From JAWLBM01 sp041687675 (GTDB lineage Bacteria > Pseudomonadota > Alphaproteobacteria > Rhizobiales > Pleomorphomonadaceae): 64,000 nt of DNA. The notes beneath the pieces were generated by a model. The model searched no databases, had not been told where the DNA came from, and worked only from the letters and a program-made list of their open reading frames with translations. How positions within the stretch are numbered: the stretch's first letter is position 1; each line of letters starts with the position of its first letter. The stretch is taken from NCBI GenBank assembly GCA_041687675.1, contig JAWLBM010000011.1, positions 41,330-105,329 of the forward strand. The letters run 5' to 3'. Position numbers and translations under genes: made by a program. Below are positions 24,214-32,994 of this stretch, piece by piece.

Positions 24214-25278
24214 TCAGCCGCCGGCCGGCGGGTAGTCCGTGTAGCCCTTCGCCCCGCCGCCGTAGATGGTGGCGCGGTCGGCCTCGGCGAGCGGCAGGCC
24301 GGCGCGGAAGCGGGCCGGCAGGTCCGGGTTGGCGATGAAGGGCTTGCCGAAGGAGACCGCGTCGGCGGCGCCGCCGCGGATCGCCGCCTCCGCCGCCTCG
24401 GCGAGATAGCCGCCGTTGAGGATCAGCGGCGCCCCGGCCGCCGCGGCCATCGCCCGCGCGATCGGCTCGGCCGTCCCGGCGGGCTCGACCACGTGGACCC
24501 AGGCGAGCCCCAGGCCCCCGAGCACCCCCGCGGCGACCGGAAAGGTCCGGGCCGGGTCGGAATCGGTCATGTCGTTGTAGGTGTTCCAGGGCGAGAAGCG
24601 GACGCCGACCCGGTCGGCCGCGCCGAAGCCGGCGACCACCGCCCCGGCGATGTCGCAGAGGATGCGCGCGCGGTTCTCCGCCGTTCCGCCCCAGCGATCG
24701 CTCCGGCGGTTGCTGCCGTCGCGCAGGAACTGGTCGACGAGGTAGCCGTTGCCGGCGTGGACCTCCACGGCATCGAAGCCGGCGGCCCGGGCCCGGGCGG
24801 CGGCGGCCCCGTAGGCGTCCACCACCGCGGCAATGCCCGCCGCGTCCAGCGCCCGCGGCGTCTCGAAGGGGATCTTCCGCCAGTCCGGCCCGTAGGCGAA
24901 GCCCGCCGGCGCGATCGCCGAGGGGGCCACCGGCAGGCCGCCGTCCGGCTGGAACACCGGGTGGGAGATGCGGCCGGCGTGGACCAGCTGCGCCGCGATC
25001 CGCCCGCCGGCGGCGTGGACGGCCTCAACCACCGCCGCCCAGCCCGCCTGCTGCGCGTCGTCGTTAAGGCCCGGCGTCGTCGGGTAGCCCTGGCCCTCCG
25101 GCGAGACCTGGATCGATTCCGTGACGATGAGGCCGGCGGAGGCGCGCTGGGCGTAGTAGGTGGCGGTGAGCGGGCCCGGCACGTTGCCGGGGCCAGCGCG
25201 GTTGCGCGTCATCGGCGCCATCACGATCCGGCTCGGGAGCCTGACCGCCCCGAGCGTCACCGGCTCGAACAGCCTCAC
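24214..25278 (-). CDS. Old Yellow Enzyme-family NADH:flavin oxidoreductase
   Basis: A 354-residue TIM-barrel FMN enzyme that reduces activated C=C bonds with NAD(P)H. Family features include 'MAPMTRNRA' near the N-terminus, 'QLVHAGRISHP', 'FDAVEVHAGNGYLVDQFL', 'RSDRWGGTAENRAR' and 'RVGVRFSPWNTYNDM', and the C-terminal FMN-phosphate region 'DAVSFGKPFIANPDLPARF'. The GTG start at 25278 overlaps the stop of the flavin reductase gene as GTGA, so they share a transcript. Confidence 0.92.
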   Translation of the reverse strand: MRLFEPVTLGAVRLPSRIVMAPMTRNRAGPGNVPGPLTATYYAQRASAGLIVTESIQVSPEGQGYPTTPGLNDDAQQAGWAAVVEAVHAAGGRIAAQLVHAGRISHPVFQPDGGLPVAPSAIAPAGFAYGPDWRKIPFETPRALDAAGIAAVVDAYGAAAARARAAGFDAVEVHAGNGYLVDQFLRDGSNRRSDRWGGTAENRARILCDIAGAVVAGFGAADRVGVRFSPWNTYNDMTDSDPARTFPVAAGVLGGLGLAWVHVVEPAGTAEPIARAMAAAAGAPLILNGGYLAEAAEAAIRGGAADAVSFGKPFIANPDLPARFRAGLPLAEADRATIYGGGAKGYTDYPPAGG

Positions 25279-25817
25279 GGGGCGGCGGCCGGGATCGCGT
25301 AGCCGCCATCCCGGTAGGCGAGCGCCTTGCCGGGTTCCGCCTCGGCGGCGACGACGCGGGCCAGCACCACCGTGTGGCTGTGCCAGTCGACGGTCTCGGC
25401 GATCTCGCAGACGAGCCGGTAGACGGCGTCCTCGAGCAGCGGGGCGCCGCCGTCGAGGCCGGTCCAGGCGCCGGCGGTGAAGCGGGCCGCGCCCTTCGAG
25501 CCGTCGCGGCCGGCGAAGCGGTCGGCGAGGAGGCGGTGGCCGGCGGCGAGCCCGCTGAGGCCGAACCTCCGGCTGCGCATCAGCACCGGGTGGATCGAGG
25601 CCGACTTCGCCACTGCGAGCGAGATCGCCGGCGGCTCCAGCGACAGCGAGGCGACCGAGGTCACCGTCATGCCGGTGAGGTCCGGGCCGCTGCCGGCGGC
25701 GATGATCGAGACTTGGGAGGTCAGCTGCCGCATGGCGAGGCGGAACGCCTCCTCGAGCGGGCCGGCCTCCGGCCGTTGCGTCGCCAGGCCGCCGGACTGG
25801 GAGGAAATCGTGCGCAT
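25275..25817 (-). CDS. Flavin reductase (HpaC/RutF-like)
   Basis: A 180-residue flavin reductase domain protein. It shows 'FRLAMRQLTSQVSIIAAG', 'GMTVTSVASLSLEPPAISLA' and 'LVCEIAETVDWHSHTVVLAR', the usual core of the family that supplies reduced FMN to two-component monooxygenases. ATG 25815-25817 has a GGAG ribosome site. The partner is very likely the LLM monooxygenase 75 bases upstream in the same operon. Confidence 0.88.
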   Translation of the reverse strand: MRTISSQSGGLATQRPEAGPLEEAFRLAMRQLTSQVSIIAAGSGPDLTGMTVTSVASLSLEPPAISLAVAKSASIHPVLMRSRRFGLSGLAAGHRLLADRFAGRDGSKGAARFTAGAWTGLDGGAPLLEDAVYRLVCEIAETVDWHSHTVVLARVVAAEAEPGKALAYRDGGYAIPAAAP

Positions 25818-25891
25818 CGGGACCCGTCTCCTCGTCGCATCGATGGGAATTACGCCGGCGGCACGGGGTGCGCCGCCCCGCCGGCCGCCGG

Positions 25892-26986
25892 TCAGCGAAG
25901 GCCCTTGGCCGCCAGGATCGGCAGCACCGTGTCGCGGAAGTAGGGGAATTCCTCGACATAGTCCACAAAGGAGAGGGTGGTGCCGCGGAAGCCCGCCTCG
26001 GCGAGCGAGACGATGCCGTCCGCCACCTGCTCCGGCGTGCCGACCAGCGGGAATCCGCCGTGTCCGGCGGCCATGCGGTCGCGGATCAGCGCCAGGAGGT
26101 CGTGCGGGAAGGAGTGCGCGTGGGCGAACTGCAGGCGGACGAGGTTGTCGACCGCCTCCCAGTCGGCGTTGTCGCGGGCGGTGTACTCGAGGAAGTTCTT
26201 CGCCTCCTCCTCGGTCGGCCGGCAGATCACATGGCTGAAGGTGAGCACGTCCACCGCGCGGCCCTTCCCCTTCGCCTGGTTCTTCAGGTCGCCGATCTCC
26301 GCCTTCGAGCGCTCGAGGTCGATCGCCGGCGTGAACAGGAAGTTGGCGTTGCGGGTGGCGAACTCGCGGCCCTGCGGCGAGCCGGCGGCGTTGATGATCG
26401 GCACGCCGTTCACCGGGCGCGGGTCGCCCTTGACGGCCTTCAGGTTGAAGTAGGTGCCGTCCCAGTCGAAGTGCTCGGTCGAGGACCAGAGCTTTCGGAC
26501 CACGTCGAACCACTCCTGCGCGTAGGCGTAGCGGCTCTCGTGGTCGTTCGGCAGGGTGAGGCCGAGCGCCTCGTATTCCGGCTTGTTCCAGCCGGCGACG
26601 ATATTGAGGCCGGCGCGGCCGTTGCCGATCTGGTCGATGGTGGCGATCTGCTTGGCGACGACCACCGGGTTGTTCGCCGCCGTGTGCACGGTGGCGAAGA
26701 CGGCGATTTTCTTCGTCTGGGCGAGCAGGCCGGCGGCCCAGGTGATGGTCTCCAGCACCGAGCCGTGGAAGTCGGTCTCGCCGCCGTAGCCGATCCAGCG
26801 GGCGATCGGCAGCATGAAGTCGATGCCGGCGTCGTCGAGCAGGCGGGCGAGCTTCAGGTTGTTCTCGAAGGAATTCACCCAGCGCTCCGGCACCTTGGTG
26901 ACGGTCATGCCGCTGGAGCAGTTGGACGAGAAGGTGCCGAGCAGGAAGCGGCCTTCGTCGAGCATCGGGTTGTGCGTGGCAGCCAT
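25892..26986 (-). CDS. LLM-class flavin-dependent monooxygenase, RutA-like
   Basis: A 364-residue bacterial-luciferase-fold enzyme. Its closest recognisable pattern is that of RutA, DszA and relatives: 'WIGYGGETDFHGSVLETITW', 'QIATIDQIGNGRAGLNIVAG' followed by 'WNKPEYE', and 'PIINAAGSPQGREFA'. RutA uses a flavin-peroxide to cleave the uracil ring amide. The first gene of a three-gene operon with flavin reductase and OYE, it is divergent from a MarR-like regulator. A role in opening a cyclic amide or ring is a reasonable guess; the substrate is unknown. Confidence 0.9.
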   Translation of the reverse strand: MAATHNPMLDEGRFLLGTFSSNCSSGMTVTKVPERWVNSFENNLKLARLLDDAGIDFMLPIARWIGYGGETDFHGSVLETITWAAGLLAQTKKIAVFATVHTAANNPVVVAKQIATIDQIGNGRAGLNIVAGWNKPEYEALGLTLPNDHESRYAYAQEWFDVVRKLWSSTEHFDWDGTYFNLKAVKGDPRPVNGVPIINAAGSPQGREFATRNANFLFTPAIDLERSKAEIGDLKNQAKGKGRAVDVLTFSHVICRPTEEEAKNFLEYTARDNADWEAVDNLVRLQFAHAHSFPHDLLALIRDRMAAGHGGFPLVGTPEQVADGIVSLAEAGFRGTTLSFVDYVEEFPYFRDTVLPILAAKGLR

Positions 26987-27103
26987 GGATTTCCCCTCCG
27001 ATTTTCGGACTTATTTTATGATTGAAACTCTATTTGAAAATCGATTTGGACGCAAGCGGCGCCGCGGCTATGGTCGGTCCGGCTGAATGCGGGGAGTTCG
27101 GGA
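26987..27103. promoter_or_regulatory. AT-rich divergent operator/promoter region
   Basis: This 117-base gap between divergent genes is strikingly AT-rich at 27001-27050 against the GC-rich surroundings. It contains the 10-bp palindrome AAATCGATTT (27038-27047) and two 'atTTGAAA'-like repeats near 27021 and 27032. It should hold both promoters and the binding site of the MarR-like regulator. Confidence 0.5.
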
Positions 27104-27655
27104 ATGCCGCGGGTACGCAAGGACGAGCCGACCGATCCGGAAGCGCTGGACCGGCGCTGGCATCTCGCCGCGACGCCGACCGAGGTGGACTTCACCGAGC
27201 TCGAGTTCTCGCTGATGCGGACCTTCGAGTCCTTCGGCCGCTGGCAGTCCGAGTGCCTCGCCGCGGTGCTCGACCTTTCCGCCAGCGGGCCGGAGAACGC
27301 GCTCCTCCACGTCATCCGCATGAACGATCGGCCGAAGAGCGTGAAGGAACTCGCCCGGCTGGTGAACCGCGACGACATTCCGAACATCCAGTACAGCCTG
27401 AGGAAGCTGATCGGCGCCGGCCTGGTCGAGCGGTCGGGATCCGCCCGCTCCGGCGTCACCTATACGGTGACGGAGCGCGGCCGCGAGGTGACCGGGCGCT
27501 ATGCCGCCGTCCGGCGGGCGCTGCTGATCGCCGCCATCGAGTCGGTGCCCGGCTTTCGCGAGCGGCTCGCCGACGCGACCCGCACCCTGAACCTCCTCGC
27601 CGGCATCTACGAGGACGCCGCCCGCGTCGCGGCCACCCACCGCCGGCCGACCTGA
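27104..27655 (+). CDS. MarR-like winged-helix transcriptional regulator
   Basis: A 183-residue winged-helix protein. The DNA-binding part is 'ALLHVIRMNDRPKSVKELAR' followed by 'LVNRDDIPNIQYSLRKLIG' and the wing 'VTYTVTERGREVTG'. Residues 1-40 are an extra N-terminal arm that starts 'MPRVRKDEPTDPEALDRRWH'. Similar proteins accompany LLM monooxygenase operons. Divergence from that operon over a shared AT-rich operator indicates that it controls it. Confidence 0.85.
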   Translation: MPRVRKDEPTDPEALDRRWHLAATPTEVDFTELEFSLMRTFESFGRWQSECLAAVLDLSASGPENALLHVIRMNDRPKSVKELARLVNRDDIPNIQYSLRKLIGAGLVERSGSARSGVTYTVTERGREVTGRYAAVRRALLIAAIESVPGFRERLADATRTLNLLAGIYEDAARVAATHRRPT

Positions 27656-27728
27656 CGCAGCCCGGGCCGCCACCCTCCGTCAACCATGGCGCGCGGCGCC
27701 GGGTCGACTCTCGCATTCGAATAGATGC

Positions 27729-28367
27729 ATGCTCGCGCGCGGGAGGCTGGCGCGCGTGGGCCGCATCGTCGAATTCAGGGGGAAGTCCGCGGGCGGCCGC
27801 TCCGGCCGCCGGACGCCGCCGCACGCGGAGCGGACCGGCCGGAGCCGGCGGTCCGGGCGCCGCATCGGCCTCGCGCTGGGGCTCGCCCTCACGGCCGGCG
27901 CCCTGGCGGGCGGCTCCCTCCTTGCGCCCGCGCTGGAGGCGAAGGCCGGCGAGATCGCCGGGCGGGCCCTCGTCACCGACGGCGATACGATCGAGGTGGA
28001 CGGCCGCCGGATCCGCCTCAGGGGCATCGACGCGCCGGAGACGGCGCAGTCCTGCCAGGAGGCCTCGGGCCGGCCCTATCCCTGCGGGCGGGAGGCGCGC
28101 GAGGCGCTCGCCCTCTTCCTGCGCGGCCATGACGTCGCCTGTCGGCCACTCTACCGGGACCGCTACGGCCGCGACGTCGCCGACTGCGTCCGGGACGACG
28201 GCATCGACGTCGCCGGGCACATGGTGCGGAGCGGCCATGCGCTCGACTGGCCGAAGTACAGCGACGGCGCCTTCGCCGCCGCCGAGGCGGAGGCGAGGGC
28301 TGCCCGGCGTGGCCTCTGGCGCGGCCGCTTCACCCGCCCCTGGGAGTACCGCCGCAAGGGCAAGTGA
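27729..28367 (+). CDS. Staphylococcal nuclease-like (thermonuclease family) protein
   Basis: A 212-residue protein with a basic N-terminal stretch, a hydrophobic segment at about residues 46-68 (signal anchor or signal peptide) and an SNase domain: 'VTDGDTIEVDGRRIRLRGID', 'APETAQSC', 'YGRDVADC' and 'GLWRGRFTRPWEYRRK'. The acidic and arginine residues of the nuclease core are present. It is probably secreted or membrane-anchored. The stop overlaps a GTG of the next frame, but a later ATG is preferred for that gene. Confidence 0.85.
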   Translation: MLARGRLARVGRIVEFRGKSAGGRSGRRTPPHAERTGRSRRSGRRIGLALGLALTAGALAGGSLLAPALEAKAGEIAGRALVTDGDTIEVDGRRIRLRGIDAPETAQSCQEASGRPYPCGREAREALALFLRGHDVACRPLYRDRYGRDVADCVRDDGIDVAGHMVRSGHALDWPKYSDGAFAAAEAEARAARRGLWRGRFTRPWEYRRKGK

Positions 28368-28447
28368 GTGCCGGCGCCCGCATGCCTTGTCCCGGCGCGC
28401 CGCTCCGCTACCTTGCTTGCCACGTCTTTCTGTTGGTGGGGGCCGGC

Positions 28448-29341
28448 ATGAGGCAGGGCAGACAGGGCGTTCTCTTCGTCGCGATCGGCGCCGACTACCT
28501 CGACCTCGCGCGGGACGCGGCGGCCAGCGTGCGGGCGTCGAACCCGGCGCTGCCGATCGACCTCTTCACCGACCAACCCCATGCGCCCGGCGACCCCTTC
28601 GACCGGGTGAGGCCCGCCGCCGGCGATCCGAAGGCGGCGAAGATCGCCTCGCTCGCCGCCTCGCGGTTCGAGCGGACCCTGTTCCTCGACTGCGACACCC
28701 GGGTGGTGCGCGCCGTGGACGAGGTCTTCCGCATCCTCGACCGCTTCGACCTCGCCCTCGCCCATGACGTGCGGCGCGCCTCCGGCCTGATCCGCTCGGG
28801 CTGGCGCGTGGAGACGCCCTATGCCTTCCCGCAGCACAACTCGGGTGTGTTGCTCTACCGCCGCTCGCCGGCGATGTCGGCCTTCCTCAAGGCCTGGCTC
28901 GCGGCGTTCCGGGAAGCCGGCGCCGACCGCGACCAGGTCACCCTCCGTGACCTGCTCTGGTCGTCGGACCTGCGGTACTATGTTCTGCCGCCCGAGTTCA
29001 ACCTCAGGCGGATGACGATGCTCGACGCCTGGGAGCCGCTGGACGCCATTCCGACCATCTTCCACAGCCACATCTTCCTGCAGCACCTGCGCCGGCCGGG
29101 GGCGCCGCGGATCCGCGACATCGAGGAGGTGATCGAGATCGAGCGGGAGAACCACCGGCAGGAGTGGCTCGCCGCGGCGATCTCCGGACCGAGGACCGAA
29201 GCCTGGCCCTTGCCGCCGACCCGGCCGTCGGACGGCAGGATCACCGCCTCGCGGATCGCTGCGGAACCTGAGCCGCAGGACCTTCGCCGGGCCCGCATCG
29301 ATGCCGCAGGCGCGCTCCGGGAGCGTCCGGACGATGCCTGA
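28448..29341 (+). CDS. Glycosyltransferase-like protein (GT-A fold)
   Basis: A 297-residue protein with a GT-A-like DxD motif, 'RTLFLDCDTRVVRAVDEVF', and the downstream pattern 'HNSGVLLYRRSPAMSAFLKA' and 'DRDQVTLRDLLW' seen in nucleotide-sugar transferases of family 8-like type. ATG 28448 gives 'MRQGRQGVLFVAIGADYL'; the in-frame GTG at 28364 would add low-complexity sequence. Sugar donor and acceptor are unknown. With the next two genes it forms a small surface-polysaccharide locus. Confidence 0.75.
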   Translation: MRQGRQGVLFVAIGADYLDLARDAAASVRASNPALPIDLFTDQPHAPGDPFDRVRPAAGDPKAAKIASLAASRFERTLFLDCDTRVVRAVDEVFRILDRFDLALAHDVRRASGLIRSGWRVETPYAFPQHNSGVLLYRRSPAMSAFLKAWLAAFREAGADRDQVTLRDLLWSSDLRYYVLPPEFNLRRMTMLDAWEPLDAIPTIFHSHIFLQHLRRPGAPRIRDIEEVIEIERENHRQEWLAAAISGPRTEAWPLPPTRPSDGRITASRIAAEPEPQDLRRARIDAAGALRERPDDA

Positions 29342-29510
29342 CCCGGTGGCGCCGGCGAGAGATTGAAAAAGCCGCAAATCATTCCAGTTCTATGTCTGGA
29401 CGTTCAGATTTGATGTACAACTGTAAATATTATGTGGTCCGGCCGGCGGCAGCCGCGCGGCCGGGGGGATTTCGAACGACATCGGTTTCAATCTGCCGGA
29501 GGCGGTTCGG
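29342..29510 (+). promoter_or_regulatory. AT-rich leader before the GT2 gene
   Basis: The segment 29360-29435 is markedly AT-rich ('gtaaatattatg' near 29423) and lies just upstream of a glycosyltransferase gene, so it probably holds that gene's promoter. No spacing-correct -35/-10 pair is convincing. Confidence 0.35.
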
Positions 29511-30650
29511 TTGGACACGCATACTCCCGAGACGGCCCGGACGCCGGTGGCCGTGCCCCTCGTTTCCGTTGTCGTGCCGGCGTTCAACGCCGAGGAGACG
29601 GTGGGCGAGACGCTCCGGTCCATCCTCGCCCAGACCCTCCAGCACTTCGAGGTCATCGTCGTCGACGATGGCTCCACCGACGGCACCCCGGCCGTGGTGG
29701 AGGAGTTCGTGCGCGCCGATCCCCGGGTCCGGCTGCTGCGGCAGCCGAACGCGGGCGTCGCCGCGGCCCGCAACAGTGGCATTGCGGACGCCCGCGGCCT
29801 CTACCTCGCCCCCTGCGACGCCGACGACGTCTGGCATCCGACCAAGCTCGACCGGCTTCACCGGGCGTTCGCCGCGGCGCCGTCGGACGTGCTGCTCGCC
29901 TATTCGGCGTCCCGCCGGATCGACGCCGAGGGCAGGGTGATCGCCAACGGCCCGCTTCACCGTCAGGCCGGGTGCGTGTTTCATCGCCACCTCAAGGTGA
30001 ACCTCGTCGGCAACGGCAGCGCCTTCCTGGCGCGGATGGACGCGGTGCGGGCGGTCGGAGGCTATGACGTCCGGCTCGCCGAGGCCGGGGCGATGGGCTG
30101 CGAGGACATGCTGCTGCAGCTTCGGCTGGCGGCCCGCGGCCGCTTCATGGCCGTCCCGGAATACCTGGTCGGCTACCGCAACCTGCCCGGACGCATGTCC
30201 CAGGATCGCGACCGCATGCTCGCCTCGGCGCTGCTCGCGCTGGACCTGATCGAGGAGGACGTCCCACGGGCGGCCCGGTGGATCCGCGAGGCCAGGATCA
30301 ACCGGCGGCTGACCTATGCGGTCGGATCCCTGTCGCGCGGAGAGATCGCGGACGGGCTCGCCGTGTTCCTTTCCGCCTCGGCGTCGGCGCCGGTCTACGG
30401 GCCCGTCCGCTTCCTGGAGCTGGCAGTGCAGAAGCTGCGCGACTTCTTCAACCGCGTGAGATCGGGGCGCGCCGCGCGGGCGCCCTTCGAGAGCCTCGAT
30501 CCGCGCGAGTCCGGTCGCTACGGCCGGCCATGGACGCGCGGAATCGATATGATGAGGATGGAATGGCTGGACCGCGGGTCGGGTCAGCCGATCCGGCCGC
30601 CCGACCGGGACGGTCCCAGTCCAAAACTAGCAACGCTTAAGACGAGTTGA
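29511..30650 (+). CDS. Glycosyltransferase family 2 protein
   Basis: A 379-residue GT2 enzyme with the standard N-terminal domain: 'VSVVVPAFNAEETVGETLRS', 'VIVVDDGSTDGTPAVVEEF', 'NAGVAAARNSGIADARG' and the DxD-like 'PCDADDVW'. The start is TTG at 29511, supported by a GGAGG site 8 bases upstream; no ATG fits. The C-terminal 120 residues are less typical and may mediate membrane or partner contacts. It is likely to build a surface glycan together with the neighbouring epimerase. Confidence 0.88.
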   Translation: MDTHTPETARTPVAVPLVSVVVPAFNAEETVGETLRSILAQTLQHFEVIVVDDGSTDGTPAVVEEFVRADPRVRLLRQPNAGVAAARNSGIADARGLYLAPCDADDVWHPTKLDRLHRAFAAAPSDVLLAYSASRRIDAEGRVIANGPLHRQAGCVFHRHLKVNLVGNGSAFLARMDAVRAVGGYDVRLAEAGAMGCEDMLLQLRLAARGRFMAVPEYLVGYRNLPGRMSQDRDRMLASALLALDLIEEDVPRAARWIREARINRRLTYAVGSLSRGEIADGLAVFLSASASAPVYGPVRFLELAVQKLRDFFNRVRSGRAARAPFESLDPRESGRYGRPWTRGIDMMRMEWLDRGSGQPIRPPDRDGPSPKLATLKTS

Positions 30651-30727
30651 ACCGGTCCGGTGGCAGAATAGCAGGATATCGATACATGAACGCGTCGGGC
30701 GCCGCGGATCTTTACCGGAGATCTTGA

Positions 30728-31960
30728 ATGGCAAGGAACGTGCTTTTCGCCGGCGGCGCCGGTTTCATCGGCTCGCACCTGGTCGAGCGGCTGCTCGCCC
30801 GGGCGGATGTCGGCCGGCTGGTCGTCGTTGACAATCTCTGGACCGGCCGGCGGGAGAACCTCGCGCACATCTCCGATCCCCGCTTCGTCTTCGTCGAGTC
30901 CGACGTGGAGGCGTTCCTGTCGGACCTGCGGTTCGACGAGATCTACCATTTCGCTTCCCCGGCCTCGCCGCCGTGGTACATGGCCCAGCCGGACCGGACC
31001 ATCTCGGCCAACCTGATCGGGGCCTTCCGCCTGCGCGAACTGCTGGCGCCGGGCGGCCGCATCGCCTTCGCCTCAACCTCGGAGGTCTACGGCGACCCGC
31101 TGGTGTCGCCGCAGCCGGAGAGCTACCGCGGGTCGGTCGACTGCACCGGGCCGCGCTCCTCCTATGACGAGGCCAAGCGCTGCACCGAGGCGTTCCTGTT
31201 CGAGTGCCACCGGGTCTACGGCATCCACGTGCGGGTGGTGCGGCTGTTCAACGTCTACGGACCCCGGACGCAGCCCGACGACGGCCGCGCCGTCTCCAAC
31301 TTCATCACCCAGGCGCTCGCGGGCAAGCCGATCACCGTCTACGGCACCGGCGAGCAGTCGCGCAGCTGGGGGTACGTGGACGACATCGCCGAAGCGCTGG
31401 AGCGCTACTTCTGGCGGGACCCGATCGACTTCGCCGGCCCGCTCAACATCGGCAACGACCGCGAGGTGCCGGTGCTCGACGTGGCCCGCCACGTCTGCGG
31501 CCTCGTGCCGGGCGCGACGATCGAGTTCGCGCCGCCGACGCCGCAGGATCCGACCAACCGCCGGCCGGACCTCAACCTGTGCAACCGCATCCTGCCCGGC
31601 TGGTCCTGCCGGGTGGACTACGAGGCCGGCGTGCGGCTGACGCTGGAGTGGTTCCGCGAGCACGTGCGGGCCAAGGCGGCCGCGGAGAACGTCCCCGCGG
31701 TCGCCCGAGCCCCTGGTGGTCAGCCGGCGGGCTCCGGCTCCAGGATCGGATCGGGTTCCGGCTCGCCGGCCACCTCGGGCTCGGGGTCGGAGCCGGAGTC
31801 CGGGTCCGTCTCGTCGGCCACGTCGGGGTCTGGCTCGGACTCGGTGTCCGGCTCGTCGGCCACCTCGGGGTCGGGCTCGGGGTCCGGGTCGACGGCGACC
31901 TCCGGCTCGGAGAGGCCGAGCGTCTCGCGGGTCCAGTCCAGCATCTCCTGGTCGACGTAG
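30728..31960 (+). CDS. NAD-dependent sugar epimerase/dehydratase, UDP-glucuronate decarboxylase-like, with odd C-terminal tail
   Basis: An SDR-extended nucleotide-sugar enzyme. 'AGGAGFIGSHLVERLL' binds NAD; 'STSEVYGDPLVSPQPESY' and 'YDEAKRCTEA' carry the catalytic Ser/Thr, Tyr and Lys and match UDP-xylose synthases closely; 'RLFNVYGPRTQPDDGRAVSN' follows. The normal fold ends near residue 325. The frame then continues for about 80 residues of Gly-Ser-rich sequence to 31960, overlapping 241 bases of the oppositely oriented acidic-protein gene. The tail is the antisense reading of the acidic repeats, so either it is genuine or the true stop has been lost. Confidence 0.88.
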   Translation: MARNVLFAGGAGFIGSHLVERLLARADVGRLVVVDNLWTGRRENLAHISDPRFVFVESDVEAFLSDLRFDEIYHFASPASPPWYMAQPDRTISANLIGAFRLRELLAPGGRIAFASTSEVYGDPLVSPQPESYRGSVDCTGPRSSYDEAKRCTEAFLFECHRVYGIHVRVVRLFNVYGPRTQPDDGRAVSNFITQALAGKPITVYGTGEQSRSWGYVDDIAEALERYFWRDPIDFAGPLNIGNDREVPVLDVARHVCGLVPGATIEFAPPTPQDPTNRRPDLNLCNRILPGWSCRVDYEAGVRLTLEWFREHVRAKAAAENVPAVARAPGGQPAGSGSRIGSGSGSPATSGSGSEPESGSVSSATSGSGSDSVSGSSATSGSGSGSGSTATSGSERPSVSRVQSSISWST

Positions 31961-32784
31961 GCCTCCTCGCCGCCGTAGGCCGCCACCTTGTTCGGGTTGG
32001 CGCCGGCGAGGAGCGCCTCGGTCAGCGCCTCGTCGGAGACCGCGTCGGCAAGATCCTCTTGGGCCTTTTCCGCCTCGTCCGCCAGGGCGGCGATCTCCTT
32101 GAGCTGCTGCAGTTCCGCGTCTTCTTCCGCGGTCAGAGCATTCATGCCCTCCAGTTCGGCGATCCGCGCCTCCACCTCCTCGACGGTGGCGCCCTCCTTC
32201 CAGCCGTCGATCGCCTCCTGAACCGCCTGGTCGGCGGCCTTCAGCGCCTCGTCGGCGAGCAGGATCTCGCGGAAGGCGGCCATGCGCGGATCGGCGGAGT
32301 TCAGGATCGCGGTGGGGTTGCGCTTCAGCGAGTTGAGTCCGCCGAGCTTCGCCGCCAGCGGCTTCTCCGGCTTCGCCCTGGGGGCCGGCGGCTCCTCCGG
32401 GGCGGTCCTGGCCACGGGCAGCGGCACGGCCTTCGCGGGCTTCGCGGGCTTCGTCGCCGGAGCCCGGGCCGGCTTCACCGGCTTGCGCTCCTCCTTGCGC
32501 CAGAACTGCCAGGACTTGGCCGGGCCGCCCTGCTCGGCCTCCGCCTTGCCGCCGCCGCGACCGCCGTGGTCGGAGCGGTCCTTGCCGCCGCCGCGGTTCT
32601 CGCTGCCGCCGCCGCGACCGTTGCCGCCGCCCCGGTCGCCGCCGCCGCCGCGCCCTTCCTTGGCTTCGGCGCCGGCGATGCCGGAGAGGTCGCCGGACCA
32701 GTTCGGGACGGCTACGGGGGAGAAGGTCAGCGCCGCTGCGCCGACGAACAGCACGGCGAGCTTCCGGTGACGACTGGTGCCCAT
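31720..32784 (-). CDS. Secreted acidic low-complexity protein
   Basis: A 354-residue protein with a signal peptide ('RKLAVLFVGAAALTFSP'), a Gly/Asp/Arg-rich stretch (about residues 40-80), a Lys/Pro/Ala-rich stretch (about 95-145), a helical middle ('LADEALKAADQAVQEAIDGW', 'ELEGMNALTAEEDAELQQLK', a coiled-coil-like segment) and an acidic tail of Glu-Pro and Asp-Pro repeats over the last 75 residues. I do not recognise a catalytic domain. The acidic repeats suggest calcium or cation binding outside the cell, which is only inference. Its 3' end overlaps the epimerase gene on the other strand. Confidence 0.7.
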   Translation of the reverse strand: MGTSRHRKLAVLFVGAAALTFSPVAVPNWSGDLSGIAGAEAKEGRGGGGDRGGGNGRGGGSENRGGGKDRSDHGGRGGGKAEAEQGGPAKSWQFWRKEERKPVKPARAPATKPAKPAKAVPLPVARTAPEEPPAPRAKPEKPLAAKLGGLNSLKRNPTAILNSADPRMAAFREILLADEALKAADQAVQEAIDGWKEGATVEEVEARIAELEGMNALTAEEDAELQQLKEIAALADEAEKAQEDLADAVSDEALTEALLAGANPNKVAAYGGEEAYVDQEMLDWTRETLGLSEPEVAVDPDPEPDPEVADEPDTESEPDPDVADETDPDSGSDPEPEVAGEPEPDPILEPEPAG

Positions 32785-32994
32785 GCGAATGTTCCTCGGG
32801 ATCCGGATGTCGGGTCCGGAAGCTTACGCCGGCGAGGATTGTGCCGGCGTGAAGTTGTTCGATCAAATGCCGCCGATCGGCGCCGGCGCGCCACGCCCGG
32901 CGGGCGGCGGAGCGTCTGGCCTCCGCGGGCCGGATGGACTAAACGAGAGGAGCGCCCGCGCGGTCGCGGGCAGCCGGAGCCATGCCGTCGCCAG

